Notes: generated by a model from the letters alone, not told the origin. DNA of 64,000 nucleotides from Paguma larvata (GCA_030068075.1 CM057841.1:38915030-38979029), one strand, 5' to 3'. Counted from the stretch's first letter, positions 11,058-22,460 are shown. Made by a program: numbers and translations.

Positions 11058-11641
11058 TGGCCCTAACAGAAGAGGGAAGGCATAGAAGAGAAGTGTAGTC
11101 AGAGAAGAGTTTTCTGAGAACACCATTGGGGTTTTAGATTGCTGGTATTTGAACTTTCTTACTTTTGGTTTCTCCCTTCGAAGTCACTTCTACTTTGTGG
11201 CAGACATGAACTTAACTTGTGGTGGGAATTGGAGATTCTGCAGTGAATATACCAGGTGAATGGTGGCTGTTGCAGAGGAGTTAAGATAGCAGAGAAGGAG
11301 GGGACTGAGATTTCCCTCCTTCCTCAAACACAGCTGTATTGAGGTCAGAGCACTTGGAAGACCCAGGAAATCAATCTGTGGAGTGACAGAAAGATCCCCA
11401 CAGGTGGAGGGAGAAAGCTCGGTGGGACAGAGGTGCATATATATGAACTGGGGGAGCTAAAACAGCGTAGGCACCAAGAGGAAGTAATTCCTTCTGTGAA
11501 GAGGAAAAGGGAAAGACAGAGGCTGTGGGACTGTGGGATTGTGCTAGTACAAGAAAGAACCCTCACTGGACCATGGACTGGGGAAATATGGAGAGTGCCA
11601 ATTTCTATTTTGCAAACAGCTTCTGGAGCTGAAGATCAGAG

Positions 11642-11840
11642 TTTTTTTTTTTTTAATATTTATTTATTTTTGAGACAGAGAGAGAGACAGAGCATGAGTG
11701 GGGGAGGGGCAGAGAGAGAGGGAGACACAGAATGTGAAGCAGGCTCCAGGCTCTGAGCTGACGCGGGGCTCAAACTCACAGACCGTGAGATCACGACCTG
11801 AGCCGAAGTCGGCTGCTCAACTGAGCCACCGAGGCGCCCC
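11642..11840 (-). mobile_element. CanSINE, antisense, inside the L1 5'UTR
   Basis: It is close to the felid consensus: plus-strand view 'AATATTTATTTATTTTTGAGA', 'GGAGACACAGAATGTGAAGC', 'GAGATCACGACCTGAGCCGA', end 'GAGCCACCGAGGCGCCCC'. The target duplication TGAAGATCAGAG is intact (11630-11641 and 11841-11852). It is clearly younger than the L1 it interrupts. Confidence 0.95.
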
Positions 11841-12477
11841 TGAAGATCAGAGTTTTTAAAAGTGCACATCGTTCTCCAGACTGAAGCCTGGCTGTGTGTG
11901 GATGCCTATGAGGGGAGCCATCTGCTGGGCGCAGTAGCGTTCTAAGGGGCACATTCAGAGAGAACAATCCCCTTCCTCGAGTACTGTGAGAAGAGAGTTT
12001 ATTGCCTCCCCAAGGACAAGAGACCCTGCAGGGGCCAGTCAGAGGCCTTTTATCAGCAGGGCTGTGTAGGCCAACACCAGAACAGGGTCCAGGTGGTGCA
12101 GCACCCCTTAAGACATCAGGTTTTGAAGCCCAGCTGAGTACCTAGGAGGTGCGGGAGACTGGAGCAGGCAAGCCGACTGCCTGATCTACTCTCTGAGTCT
12201 TGCCTGAACAGTATAATTTGAGTTACCCGGTCTGGGGGGCAGAAATTGAAGTGTCACCATTTTTCTCTCCATCACCAATGTGGTGGGACTTCAAGGAACA
12301 GCACAGTGGTCCCCAATGGAGGCGGACCTCCACCAAATCTGCCCTTCCATGCCTGGCGACTACTTATCTGCTGATAAGAAGACTGGCACTGAGTGAACCA
12401 GATGGCCTCCCTCCAGACCAGCAAAGCCACCGGTCCCAGGCACCAACAGACGACTGTCCTGTGGTTTTGTATGTTCG

Positions 12478-12830
12478 TCTGTTTTTTTTTTCTTCTGTTT
12501 TCTTTCCCTGTCTTCTCTTTTCTCTTATTTTTCTTTCTACCCTCTTATTCTTTCCTTTAGAATCAGGCTCAGAGTTTCTGATTTGATTTTGGTCAATTCT
12601 TTTTTTTTTTTTTTTCCTTTCTCTGTTTTGTTTGTTTAATCAGGCATTTTTACTGTATTCTTTTTACACCTTTTCTATATTTCCTTTTTCATTTTTCCTT
12701 TCTCTCTCTGGATTAAATCTTAGTGTTTCTTTGATTATCTGCTTCCCCACCCCCTTTCATTTTTCTCTTTGTATGGGATCAGGTTCCCTGCCCTTTCTTT
12801 TTTCCCACGGTTACTTCGATGAAGAAATCA
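12478..12830. repeat. Pyrimidine-rich tract within L1 5'UTR
   Basis: A mostly C/T stretch with T9-T16 runs. It is a normal part of the carnivore L1 5'UTR, not an independent microsatellite. Confidence 0.7.
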
Positions 12831-13077
12831 AAGCACACCTGGTGAAAGGTTCAAATAATCCACCACTATGAGGAAGGAGGATCTTTGCAGAGGACTGACC
12901 AGTGAGAGAGAGCAGCCAAATATGCAACAGCGGAGTATATGCAACATACTCCAAAAACACTTCTTGAAGGGCCAGGCCCTGGATAGTGTATCACCCTTTT
13001 CTAATACAGTAGTACTCACAGGTGCAGGATACATAATAAGCTATTAACACGTAAAAGATAGAAACCTAGTCAAAATG

Positions 13078-13945
13078 ATGAAAGGGAAGAATTGCCCTTA
13101 AAAGAAAATCCAGGAAGAAATGACAGCCAGAGAATTGCTCAAAACAGATATAAACAATATATCTGAACTGGAATTTAGAATAACAATCATAATACTAATA
13201 GCTGGACTTGAAAAAGCAGAGAATACAGCAGTGAATCTAATGCTGCAGAGAGCAAAGACTGAAGAAAGAGTCATGATAAATTAAGAAATGCTATAAATGA
13301 GATGTAAAATAAACTAGATACAGTGACAGTGAGGATGGAAGAAGCAGAGGAGAGAATAAGTGAAATAGAAGATAAAATTATAGCAAATGATGAAGCTGAA
13401 AAAAAGAGGGAAAGGAAATTACTAGATCACAAGGGGAGAATTAGAGACATAAGTGATTCAATGAAACAAAATAATATCCATATCATAGAAGTTCCAGAAG
13501 AAGACAGAGAGAAAGGGACAAAAGGTTTATTTGAACAAATTAAGCTGAGAATTTCCCTAATCTGGGGAAGGAAACAGGCATCTGTGTCCAAGAGGCACAG
13601 AGATCTTCTTTCAAAATCAACAAAAACGGGTCAACGCCACAACGTATCAGAGTGAAACTGGCAAAATACAAAGATAAAGAGAGAATTCTGAAAGCAACTA
13701 GGGACATATGGACCTTAACCTACAAGGGGAGACACATAAGGGTAATAGCAGATCTGTCCACTGAAACTTGACAGGCCAGAAGGGAGTGGCTGAATAGGAA
13801 AAACATGCAGCTGAGAATCCTTTATCCAGCAAGGCTGTCATTCAGAATAGAAGGAGAAATAAAGGCTTTCCCAGACAAACAAAAAAATTAAGGAGTTTAT
13901 GACCACTAAACCAGCCCTGGAGGAGATCCTAAAAGGGACTCAATG
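13078..13945 (+). pseudogene. L1 ORF1 (RNA-binding protein) remnant
   Basis: ORF1p is the coiled-coil, RNA-binding chaperone that packages L1 RNA. The start ATG at 13078 gives MKGKNCP and then a stop (13099), so the frame breaks at once. The heptad-rich coiled-coil region survives around 13323-13480 (MEEAEERISEIEDKI), followed by the RRM start (HIIEVPEEDREKG). The conserved C-terminal segment is readable in another frame near 13810-13860 (ILYPARLSFRIEGEIK). The total span of about 289 codons is close to the family length. The stop at 13943-13945 lies 45 bp before ORF2, the usual spacing. Confidence 0.88.
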
Positions 13946-14262
13946 AGGACCAGAGACATCACCACAAATATGAAACCTACAGTTAACACAATGACACTAA
14001 ATACGTACCTTTCAATAATCACTCTGAATGTAAATGGACTAAAAATTTCCATTAAAAGACACAGGGTATCACAATGGATAAAAAAAAAACAAACAAAACA
14101 AAAACAAAAACAAGATCCATCTATATGCTGCCTACAAGAGACTCATTTTAGACCTGAGGACACCAGTAGATTAAAAGTGTTGGTATGGAAAACCATCTAC
14201 CATGCTACTGGGCATCAGAATAGCCATACTTCTATCAGAAAAACCAAATTTTATTAAAAACA

Positions 14263-14469
14263 TTGTTTTTAACATTTATTCATTTTTGAGAGAGAGAAAG
14301 AGCATGATTGGGAGAGGGGCATAGAGAGAGGGAGACACAGAATCTGAATCAGGCTCCAGGCTCTGAACTGTAACCAAAGAGCCCAATGTGGGCTCAAACC
14401 CATGAACTGTGAGATCATGAACTGACTTGAAGTCAGAAGCTTAACCAATTGAGCCACCCTAGGTGCCCT
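14263..14469 (-). mobile_element. CanSINE, antisense, inside L1 ORF2
   Basis: Plus-strand view: 'TTTTTAACATTTATTCATTT', 'GGGAGACACAGAATCTGAAT', 'GTGAGATCATGAACTGACTT', end 'GAGCCACCCTAGGTGCCC'. The ACCAAATTTTATT / ACCAGATTTTAAA flanks look like a decayed target duplication. The usual CTGACAGC part is altered. Confidence 0.9.
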
Positions 14470-14663
14470 GAGACAAACCAGATTTTAAAACAAAGACTGT
14501 AATAACAGATGAAAGAGAATTATCATAATTAAGGGGTATATCCATCAAGAAGAGCTAACAATTGTAAATGTTTATGTCCTCAACATGATAGAACACAAAT
14601 ATATGAATCAATTAATCACAAACATAAATAAATGCACAGATAAAAATATTGTGATTGTAAGGG

Positions 14664-14930
14664 ACTTTCATACCTCACTTACAACAATGTACAGAAGATT
14701 GGGAGAAAATCAGTAAGGAAACAATGGTTCTGAATGACAAAATGGACCAGATGGACTTAACAGATATATTTAATATATCATAACTCCTTAAGATATATTT
14801 CATATCTGTTAAATTGGACAACTTTACTACTCCACTTACACCAATGGACAGATCATAGGCAGAAAATCAATAAGGAAACAATGGCTCTGAATGACACAGT
14901 GGGCCAGATGAGCTTATCAGATACATGCAG
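14664..14930 (+). repeat. 157-bp period tandem duplication within ORF2
   Basis: Copy A (14664-14775) and copy B (14821-14930) align with constant offset 157; for example AAGGAAACAATGG is at 14715-14727 and 14872-14884. Carnivore L1 has one copy. The spacer carries an inverted repeat, TTAACAGATAT (14757-14767) and ATATCTGTTAA (14802-14812). Confidence 0.8.
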
Positions 14931-17900
14931 AACTTTTCATCCAAAATTAGCAGAATACATATTCTTATTGAATGCACATGGAACATTCTCCAAAATAGAT
15001 CACATACTGTGTCCTCACACAACTATAATAGCCCTCAACAAGTATAACTTGAAATCAACCACAAGAAAAAATTTGGAAAGCTCCCAAATACATGGAGATT
15101 AAAGAACATCCTACTAAAGAATGCTGGCCCACAGGAAGTAGCAGAAGAGAAATAATAAAGATTAGAGAAAAAATAAACAATATAGAGTAAAAACAAAACA
15201 GCAGAATAGATCAATGCATCTAAGAGTTGGATTTTTTCTTTGAAAGAATAAACAAAATTGATAAACTGCTAGCCAGACTTCTCAAAAAGAAGAGAGAGAG
15301 GCCCCAAATAGATAAAATCATGAACCAAAGAGGAGAGATCACAACAAAAACCAGAGAAATACAAACAATTATTAGAGAATACTATGAAAAACTATATGCT
15401 AACAAACTGGAAGATCTGGAAAAATGGACAAATTCTTGACACTCACACACTACTAAAACTCAAATGGAAAGAAGTATAAAATCTGAACATACTTATCAGG
15501 GTTATCAAAAATCTCCCAAAATAAGAGTTCTGGGCCAGATGGCTTCCCAGGGGAAATCTACCAGACAGTTAAAGCAGAGTTAATACCTACTTGTTTCAAC
15601 GTGTTCCAAAAAATATAAAAGGAAGGAAAGCTTCCAGTCTCCTTCTATGAACCCAGCATTACCTTGATTCCCAAACAAGACAAAGACCCCACTAAAAAGG
15701 AGAATTACAGGCCAATATTTCTGATGACCATGGAGGCAAATACTCTCAACGAGATGCTAGCAAGTCAAATTCAATGTATATTAAAATAATTATTCACTAT
15801 GATCAATTTGGCTTCATTCCTGGGCTGCAGGACTGGTTCAATATTCATATATCAATCAACATGATACATCACATTAATAAAAGACAGGATAATAGAAAGT
15901 ATAAGAACCATATGATCCTGTCAATAGATGCGAAAAAAAAGCAATGGACAAACTAAAGCATTCTTTCTTAATAAAAACCAACAAGAAAGTCAGGATAGAA
16001 TGAACATTACTTTGCATCGTAAAAGCCATATATGAAAGGCCCACACCTAATATTATCATTAATTGTAAAAAACTGAGAGCTTTGCTCCCAATACCAGGAA
16101 CACAACAGGAATGTCCATTCTCTTCACTGTTGTTTCACCCAGTGTTGGAAGTCCTCGTTTCAGCAATCAGACAAGATGAAATAAAAGGTATCCAAATTGG
16201 CAAAGAAGTCAAACTTCTTCGCAAATGACATGATAGTCTATATGTAAAACCCCAAAGACTCCACCAAAAAACTGCTAGAGCTGATACGTGAATTCAGCAA
16301 AGTTGCAGGATATAAAATGAATGTACACAAATCAGTTATATTCTACACACAAGTAATGAAGCAGTAAAAAGAGATATTAAGGAATCAACCCATTTACAAT
16401 TGTACCAAGAAACATAAAATGCCTGGAAATAAACCTAAACAAAGAGGTAAAAGATCTGTATGCTGAAAACTATAGAAAGCTTATGAAAGAAACTAAAGAA
16501 GACACAAAGAAATGAAAAAATATCCCATGCTCAAGGACTGGAAGAACAAATATTGTTAAAATGTCAATACTACCCAAAGCAATCTACACATTTAATGCAA
16601 TCCCAATAAAAATAGCACCAGCATTATTCACAGAGCTAGAACAAACAATCCTGAAATTTGTATGGAACCACAAAATACCCCAAATAGTCAAAGTATTGCT
16701 GAAAAAGAAAACCAAAGAAGGAAACATCAAAGAAGGAAGGCTAAATCCGAGACTTTAGCCTATATTACAAAGGTGTAATCATCAAGACTATATGGGATTG
16801 GCATAAAAATAGACACACAGACTGATGAAATATAATAGAGAACCCAGAAATAGACCCACAAATATACGGCCAACTAGACTTCGACAAAGCAGGAAAGAGT
16901 ATCCAATGGAATAAAAACAGTCTCTTTAGCAAACAGTGCTGGGAGAACTGGACAGCAACATGAGAAGAAAGAAATTAGACCACTTTCTTATACCATACAC
17001 AAAAATAAATTCAAAATGGTTGAAAGACCTCAATGTTAGACAGGAAACCATCAAAAGCCTACATGAGGAAACAAGCAGCAACCTCTTTGACCTCAGCCAC
17101 AGCAATTTCTTACTTTACATGTCTCTGAAGCCAAGGGAAATAAAAGCAAAAATGAACTACTGGGACCTCATCAAGAGAAAAAGCTTCTGCACTGCAAAAG
17201 AAACCATCGACAAAAATGAAAGACAATCCATGGAATGGAAGAAGGTATCTGTAAATGACATATTGAATAAAGGATGAGTACCAAGAATCTATAAACAATT
17301 TACCAAACTCAACACCCAAAAAACAATACAATGAAGAAATGGGCAGAAGACATGAATAGACACTTTTCAGAAGAAGACATTCAGATACCCCATAGGCACA
17401 CGAAAAGATGCTCAACATCACTCATCATCAGGGAAATACAAATCAAAACCACACTGAGATACCACCTCACACTGGTCAGGGTAGGTAAAATTAACAACTT
17501 AAGAAATAACAGATGATGGCAAGGATGTGGAGAAAGGGGAACACTCTTGTACTGTTGATGGGAGTGCAACCTGGTGCAGCCACTCTGGAAAACAGTGTGG
17601 AGGTTACTCAAGAAGTTAAAAATAGAATTAACCTACACTCAGCAATTGCACTACTAGGTATTTATCCAAAGGATACAAAACTACTGAAGTGAAGGGGCAC
17701 ATGTGTCCCAATGTTTGTAGCAGCACTATCAACAATAGTCAAATTATGGAAAGAGCCCAAATGTCCACTGACTGATGAATGGATAAAGATGTGGTATATA
17801 CACACAATGGAATACTACTCAGTGATGAAAATAATGAAATCCTGCCATTTGCAACAACGTGGATGAAACTGGGGGGGGGGTATTATGCCATGCAAAATAA

Positions 17901-17997
17901 GTCAGAAAAAATAGATATCGTATGTTATCTCTCATATGTGAAATTTGAGAAATTTAACAAATGCTGTAGGGGAAGAAAAGGAAAAATAAGATAAAGA

Positions 17998-18017
17998 CAG
18001 AGAGAGAGGATAAAGAC

Positions 18018-18050
<33 letters not shown>

Positions 18051-18051
18051 T
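17998..18051. repeat. (GA)n tract at the start of the L1 3'UTR
   Basis: GA-rich with a duplicated ATAAAGACAGAGAGA unit, then an uninterrupted GA run. Purine-rich sequence at this place is common in L1 3'UTRs; here it has expanded. Confidence 0.85.
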
Positions 18052-18305
18052 CAAACTATAAGATAAACTATAAGATATTCTCAATTGCAGAGAACAAACA
18101 GGATTGATGGGGGTGGGGAAAACAAATAATGGGAATTTAGGAGGGCACTTGTTGGGATGAGCACTGGGTATTGTATATAAGTGATGAATAATGGGAATCT
18201 ACTCCGGAAGCCAAGACTACACTCTATTTTACCTAAATTGAGAATAAAAAACATTAAGTAAATAAAAATACACGAAAATTTAAAATAAAATAATAAATAA
18301 AAAAA

Positions 18306-18318
18306 CAATCATGTACCT
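18306..18318 (+). repeat. Right target-site duplication of the L1
   Basis: CAATCATGTACCT follows the A-rich tail directly and pairs with 11045-11057. Confidence 0.55.
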
Positions 18319-18824
18319 CAGGTGTGCTTTAACTTTTCTTTTACAGTAAAACATATGTGTGAATGTTTTATCAGTGATTAAAATCCACCATGTTCACCCA
18401 CACGCATTTCATATATTTATCAGTTGAGGTTAGCAGTGACAGAAGCAGATTCCTTCTCTACTTCAAAGATACACATTTTGACCATTGGTTTCCCCAAGAG
18501 TACTGCTGAGGATTGAGAATGTAAGTCCACCTATCTACATCTGTTAATTGAATTTTCTTTCATTCACATGAGTTCTGTTGACATTTTTAATGGGATAGCA
18601 TCAAAGGATTTTTATATAGTTGGAACTGTTCAATACTTTTCTAATTTGCTTTCTGGATTACTCTAGTTATACTATGTAGTCTTTAAGAAAACAGTGGCAC
18701 TTTTTCCCATTTAGATGGAGTTGACATGGGTCAGGAAGCATTGATCGACTTCTATATAAATGATTCAAGAAAAGGAATATTGATATAAACAGAGGCATGC
18801 ACATTGTAGATATCGTTGCTTTCG
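18319..18824. other. No recognisable gene or repeat
   Basis: Unique-looking sequence, stops in all frames. Confidence 0.45.
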
Positions 18825-18833
18825 CAAGATCTT

Positions 18834-19033
18834 AATAAAGTTTTTAAATGTTTATTTACTTTTGAGAGAGAGAGAACAAGTGGAGGAAGAGCAGAGAGAG
18901 AAGGGGACAGATAATAGGAAGTGGGCTCTGTGCTGACAGCAGAGAGCCCAAAGTGGGACTCGAACTCACAAATCATGAGATTATTACCCGAACCAAAGTC
19001 AGACACTCAATTGACTGAGCCATCCAGGCATTC
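18834..19033 (-). mobile_element. CanSINE, antisense
   Basis: Plus-strand view: 'AAATGTTTATTTACTTTTGA', 'GGGCTCTGTGCTGACAGC', 'GGGACTCGAACTCACAAATC', end 'GAGCCATCCAGGCATTCC'. The target duplication CAAGATCTT is at 18825-18833 and 19034-19042. Confidence 0.92.
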
Positions 19034-19042
19034 CAAGATCTT

Positions 19043-20099
19043 GACATCCTATTATTTATGAGTATAATTATTGTTAATTTATTATATATTATATTATGTA
19101 TTAATATAATTAATAATTATGAGTATAATGTAAATGCTAGCATGTGTCTGTGTATGTGAAGATAGAAGGGATTAGAAAGCTAGTCAGGTCCTTTATTCAT
19201 GTAAACACTCATAAGAAAACAATAAAATTATGTGTTTTCTTGGACCATTCTATTCTTGGTTTCCCAGAGATAAAGCAAATTAGGAAAATAGAGGCAGCTT
19301 AATAAATATGCTTTTGCCAGGTCTTGCAGAAGAAACTAACAAAGAAAGTATCTGGAGGAAAAGACCAAAGCATGTAATTTCTGTAACCACAGGAGATCTT
19401 TTCATTAGCCTCCTCTTTGGTTCTTAATAGTTTTCCAGATGCATCTGGGGACTGGTATGATGATTATTTCTGTACAATTGCTCTATCTCTTTAATGATAC
19501 ACAGAACTTCAATCTGACAGAGAAAAGAGAAAAATTCTATCTAATCTGCTTTAAGTTATGATAAAGCCATCAATGAGATAATGTTATGTTAAAACAAAAT
19601 TGGATTCCAGGTACATTTTAAGTATTTGAGATACTTCAAACACTACTGAAACCCCAATAATTAGCTCCAAGAAATTCTTGCTTACCTGCAAGGATCAGTA
19701 AATACTTAGGAAGACCTCACAACTCTTTCTCCTATTGGTGCTAATGAAGTATGAAATAGACTAATTTTATCTTATTTCTCTGCCAGTTTTTTTTTCTGCC
19801 AGAATATAAAACATACGGATATTGTGCCTTCCCCAGCCAAAAGAGAAAAGAAAAAAAATTACACAATTGTCTCCCTACCAGTTCTCCTTCTTTCCAAGTC
19901 TCTCATAAGCAAAGACAACCACAGATAGCATTACCACCAACACTACCATCATTGTATCTACATAAACTTCATCATTCTACATATGTTGAGACTAGCTTTT
20001 TCCAACTTTATCTTTCTCCAGTATCTTCCCCACACTGAAGTCTGTCTGAGCATTTTACATAAAACTCATAAATTTTGGTCTAAAGATGCAAATCAGACC
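19043..20099. other. No recognisable gene; AT-only patch
   Basis: A 13-bp direct repeat, TTATGAGTATAAT (19056-19068 and 19117-19129), flanks an almost pure A/T stretch. The rest is unique-looking. Confidence 0.5.
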
Positions 20100-20345
20100 A
20101 TTGCGTATGTCTGCTCTACAGCCTGACTCCCGCCTATTTTCAGTGCCATGCTCAGCATGGTCATCTCTGAGTGCTCTAATCACAGTGGTTTTCTTTCATT
20201 TCTTCGTCTTCTCCATGCTCTTTTCTGTGTGGGGCCATTTCATAGGCTGTTCCTTCTCTCTGAACCAATATTACCTATATTCTTCACTTAAGCGACTTAT
20301 CCTATTTTAATTTGGATCTCATTTCACTTCTCACGTTTGTAGAAA
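20100..20345 (+). mobile_element. L2 LINE fragment, sense
   Basis: It follows the order of the L2 3' region: a 'GGCTGTTCCTTCTCTCTGAA' block (consensus 'gctgttccctctgcctggaa'), then 'TTTGGATCTCATTTCACTTC' and 'GTAGAAACACCGCCC'. The 74-codon frame here is L2-derived, not a gene. Confidence 0.7.
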
Positions 20346-20869
20346 CACCGCCCTTCTTATTAACATGATCATGAGTTGGAGGTCAGTTGGTTGAACACTC
20401 TTGGATTATTATAGGTAAAATAGGATCGATTTTATACTTTTATATATTATTCCCACCACTAGATCAACTGATCTTCCATATTCCTATGTCATCATAAAGA
20501 ACTTAATATCATTATATTTTTATGTATTTATTTGATATCTGATTAATATGTATCTACATGATTAGACTGATGACTAGAGGGGTAATTCCATGCAAAACAT
20601 GCAGTATATGACATGCAATACACACATCACAAATTATTAAATGCTGTAGAGCATTGTTGTATCAGGTAATGCCTAATATATTGCATTTACTATTTTTTTA
20701 ATCTCCACCAAAAAAAAAAAAAAACTGGTACCTTTTGGTATCACTACCTCACTTTACAGTTGATTGATAAAATAGCAGGCCCAAAGCAAGGAATATAACT
20801 TTTTTTTATCCATATCCGCTATTCTAAGATATATCCAAGTCACTACCATCACCTGAATTTCTGTGACCT
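20346..20869. other. No recognisable gene or repeat
   Basis: AT-rich. It includes a poly-A run at about 20709-20724. Confidence 0.45.
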
Positions 20870-20923
20870 CTTTTCTTTTCCTTTTTCTTTTTCTTTTTCT
20901 TTCTTTTTCTTTTAGAGGGGGGT

Positions 20924-20954
<31 letters not shown>

Positions 20955-21113
20955 AGAGAGCATCTAAGGGAGGGACAGAGAGAGAGAGAGAATCCCAAGC
21001 AGACTCCATGCCTAGTGCAAAGCTTGTCTCTGGCTCAATCTCATGAACTGTGAGATCATAACCTGAGTTGAAATCAAGAGTCAGATACTTAAGCAACTAA
21101 GCCACCCAGGCAC
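20870..21113 (-). mobile_element. CanSINE, antisense, with expanded CTTTTT tail
   Basis: The tail has become a (TTTTTC)n array (about 20871-20915), followed by (GA)n (about 20929-20962). The head in plus-strand view reads 'CATGAACTGTGAGATCATAA' and ends 'AGCCACCCAGGCACCT'. Confidence 0.9.
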
Positions 21114-21204
21114 CTATGAAATTGACCTTTTTTAATCTTATTACGAAAAAAAAAAAAAAGTCTCGACACAGTAACACACAGACTGTAGTTCCTAAATGTT
21201 AATT

Positions 21205-21285
21205 TCAATAACATCATACTTCTCTTTAAAACCCTCCAAAGAGTCCCCATCCTCCTCACATTACAACCCCAAATCCTTGGAATCC
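21205..21285 (+). mobile_element. L2 LINE fragment, sense
   Basis: 'CATCATACTTCTCTTTAAAA' and 'CCCTCCAAAGAGTCCCCATC' match the L2 segment 'acttctctgctcaaaaccctccaatggctccccat'. Confidence 0.6.
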
Positions 21286-21860
21286 TGCTTCAAGAAATGC
21301 CAGAATAACCTATAGCAAATTATTAATCTTTCAGATAACATTTATAAACTCTGCACCAAATTTAAACTCACATACTCATATACACATATATACACAAAAA
21401 AAGTATTTGAAGGTACAAGAGAATGAAAAAAAAGGAGGAAAAGATAGAAGGATTATCAAACCTAGAAAAAAAGGACATATGATAATTTCATTATATGCTT
21501 TTTACCTGAGGGAAGCCCACAGTGTCATGCCAGTGTTGAACACAAACAGAGAAATCACATAACTGGATTGAGGACTAACAACATAAAGTTTGGAGGTGCC
21601 TAACCAACTGCAAACTTAGGGGAATATCTGGAAAAGTGTATTCCACAGATGTGGGAGAAGAAAACCTGAATATAAATACTGTTAAAATCCTTGCATAACA
21701 CCTGTATTGTGCTTGCACAGGGGAGATGCCAAAAAACCAATGGGGGAAAAAAAAAACATCTAAAAGTTGAAAGCAGTGAGCAGAGATTTCAGCTGCTGCT
21801 CACTGCAGGAAAGACAGATTTTGGAGTTTTAAATCAGGCCAAATTGACTGCCTGATGGAA
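21286..21860. other. No clear feature
   Basis: A-rich sequence that may be the 5' non-coding part of the following L1M. I cannot confirm it. Confidence 0.35.
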
Positions 21861-22460
21861 CAAAATTCAACAGTGTCTGACAGAAATAGAGACCATCCAG
21901 ATTCTCTACAACATTCTATCTACAATGGCCACAGTGTAATTCAAGTTACTATGCATCAAGAAGAAGGGAAATTTTCTTCCTGATCAAAAGAACAAAATAG
22001 TCAAAATAAATGATACCGAGATGATTTAGATATTAGAATTTCGAGAAAAAAAAACCTTTTTAAAAGAGCTAACATAAATGGATTCCAAAACAGAAAGAAA
22101 AGCATAGTTGTAAGGAGTAAGTTGGAGGTAAAAATCAGCAAGAAAAATAAACTAATGGAAGAATAACACAGAGTTTATTGTATTGAAAACTACAATACTG
22201 TACAGAAACCTAAAAAATACTACTACATGGGCTCAAGGCAGAACAGATAAAACACAAATATAAATTAACTCGAAGGCATAACAATAGCAATTAATCAAAC
22301 ACAAAGAAGAGAAATAAATGAAGAAAAATTAATAGGGCCTCTTACATTGGTAGAGCAATACAACATAAATTAAAATATTTATAACTGATTTCACAGGAAA
22401 GAAAAGAATTAATGGGGCAGACAAGAAAATTAGAAGAAATAGAGGCTCTAAATTTCTAAA
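21861..22460 (+). mobile_element. Old L1M/HAL1-like ORF1 region, sense
   Basis: A-rich with 'GTCTGACAGAAATAGAGACC', 'GATGATTTAGATATTAG' and 'AAACTAATGGAAGAATAACA' blocks, in the order seen in old L1 (L1ME-like) ORF1 regions. Heavily decayed. Confidence 0.45.

Larger units (their letters stand above)
11270..13077 (+). promoter_or_regulatory. L1 5'UTR / internal promoter remnant
   Basis: L1 5'UTRs carry an internal Pol II promoter with a YY1 site (AAGATGGC-type) near the first bases. Here the site reads AAGATAGCAG, which breaks the core. A pyrimidine-rich stretch fills about 12478-12830, followed by 'GAAGAAATCAAAGCACACCTGG' (in parts) and 'CTCACAGGTGCAGGATACA', as in carnivore L1 shortly before ORF1. 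Chance frames of 128 and 79 codons here are not genes. Confidence 0.75.
13991..17949 (+). pseudogene. L1 ORF2 (endonuclease-reverse transcriptase) remnant
   Basis: ORF2p nicks target DNA and reverse-transcribes L1 RNA. The endonuclease N-terminus reads LSIITLNVNGL from about 14010, with the QETHF motif near 14135. RT-domain blocks are recognisable: NYRPI (about 15703), DQFGFIPG (about 15799) and SIDAKKK (about 15920, consensus SIDAEKAFD). The catalytic FADD box is FAND at 16218-16229. The C-terminal Cys-rich region has an in-frame TGA (17556-17558). A 157-bp internal duplication (14664-14930) and a G10 run (17871-17880) add further breaks. A SINE splits it at 14263-14469. Without the SINE the length is about 3.75 kb, near normal. 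Confidence 0.9.
11058..18305 (+). mobile_element. Nearly full-length carnivore LINE-1, inactive
   Basis: A complete L1 layout is visible in order: 5'UTR, ORF1, a 45-bp gap, ORF2, 3'UTR with a GA-rich tract and an A-rich tail. The typical 5' start (GTTAAGATAGCAGAGAAGG, near 11280) is a decayed form of the AAGATGGCGGAGAAG start of carnivore L1. The 5'UTR has the long pyrimidine-rich tract expected of this lineage. Two later antisense SINEs sit inside. Many stops, frameshifts and a changed catalytic motif mean it cannot retrotranspose. About 210 bp between the putative target duplication and the usual 5' start are unexplained. Confidence 0.9.

Noticed and set aside
13943..14257. 104-codon frame with endonuclease-like N-terminus as a host gene
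   Set aside because: It is the 5' end of the broken L1 ORF2, cut off by a SINE.
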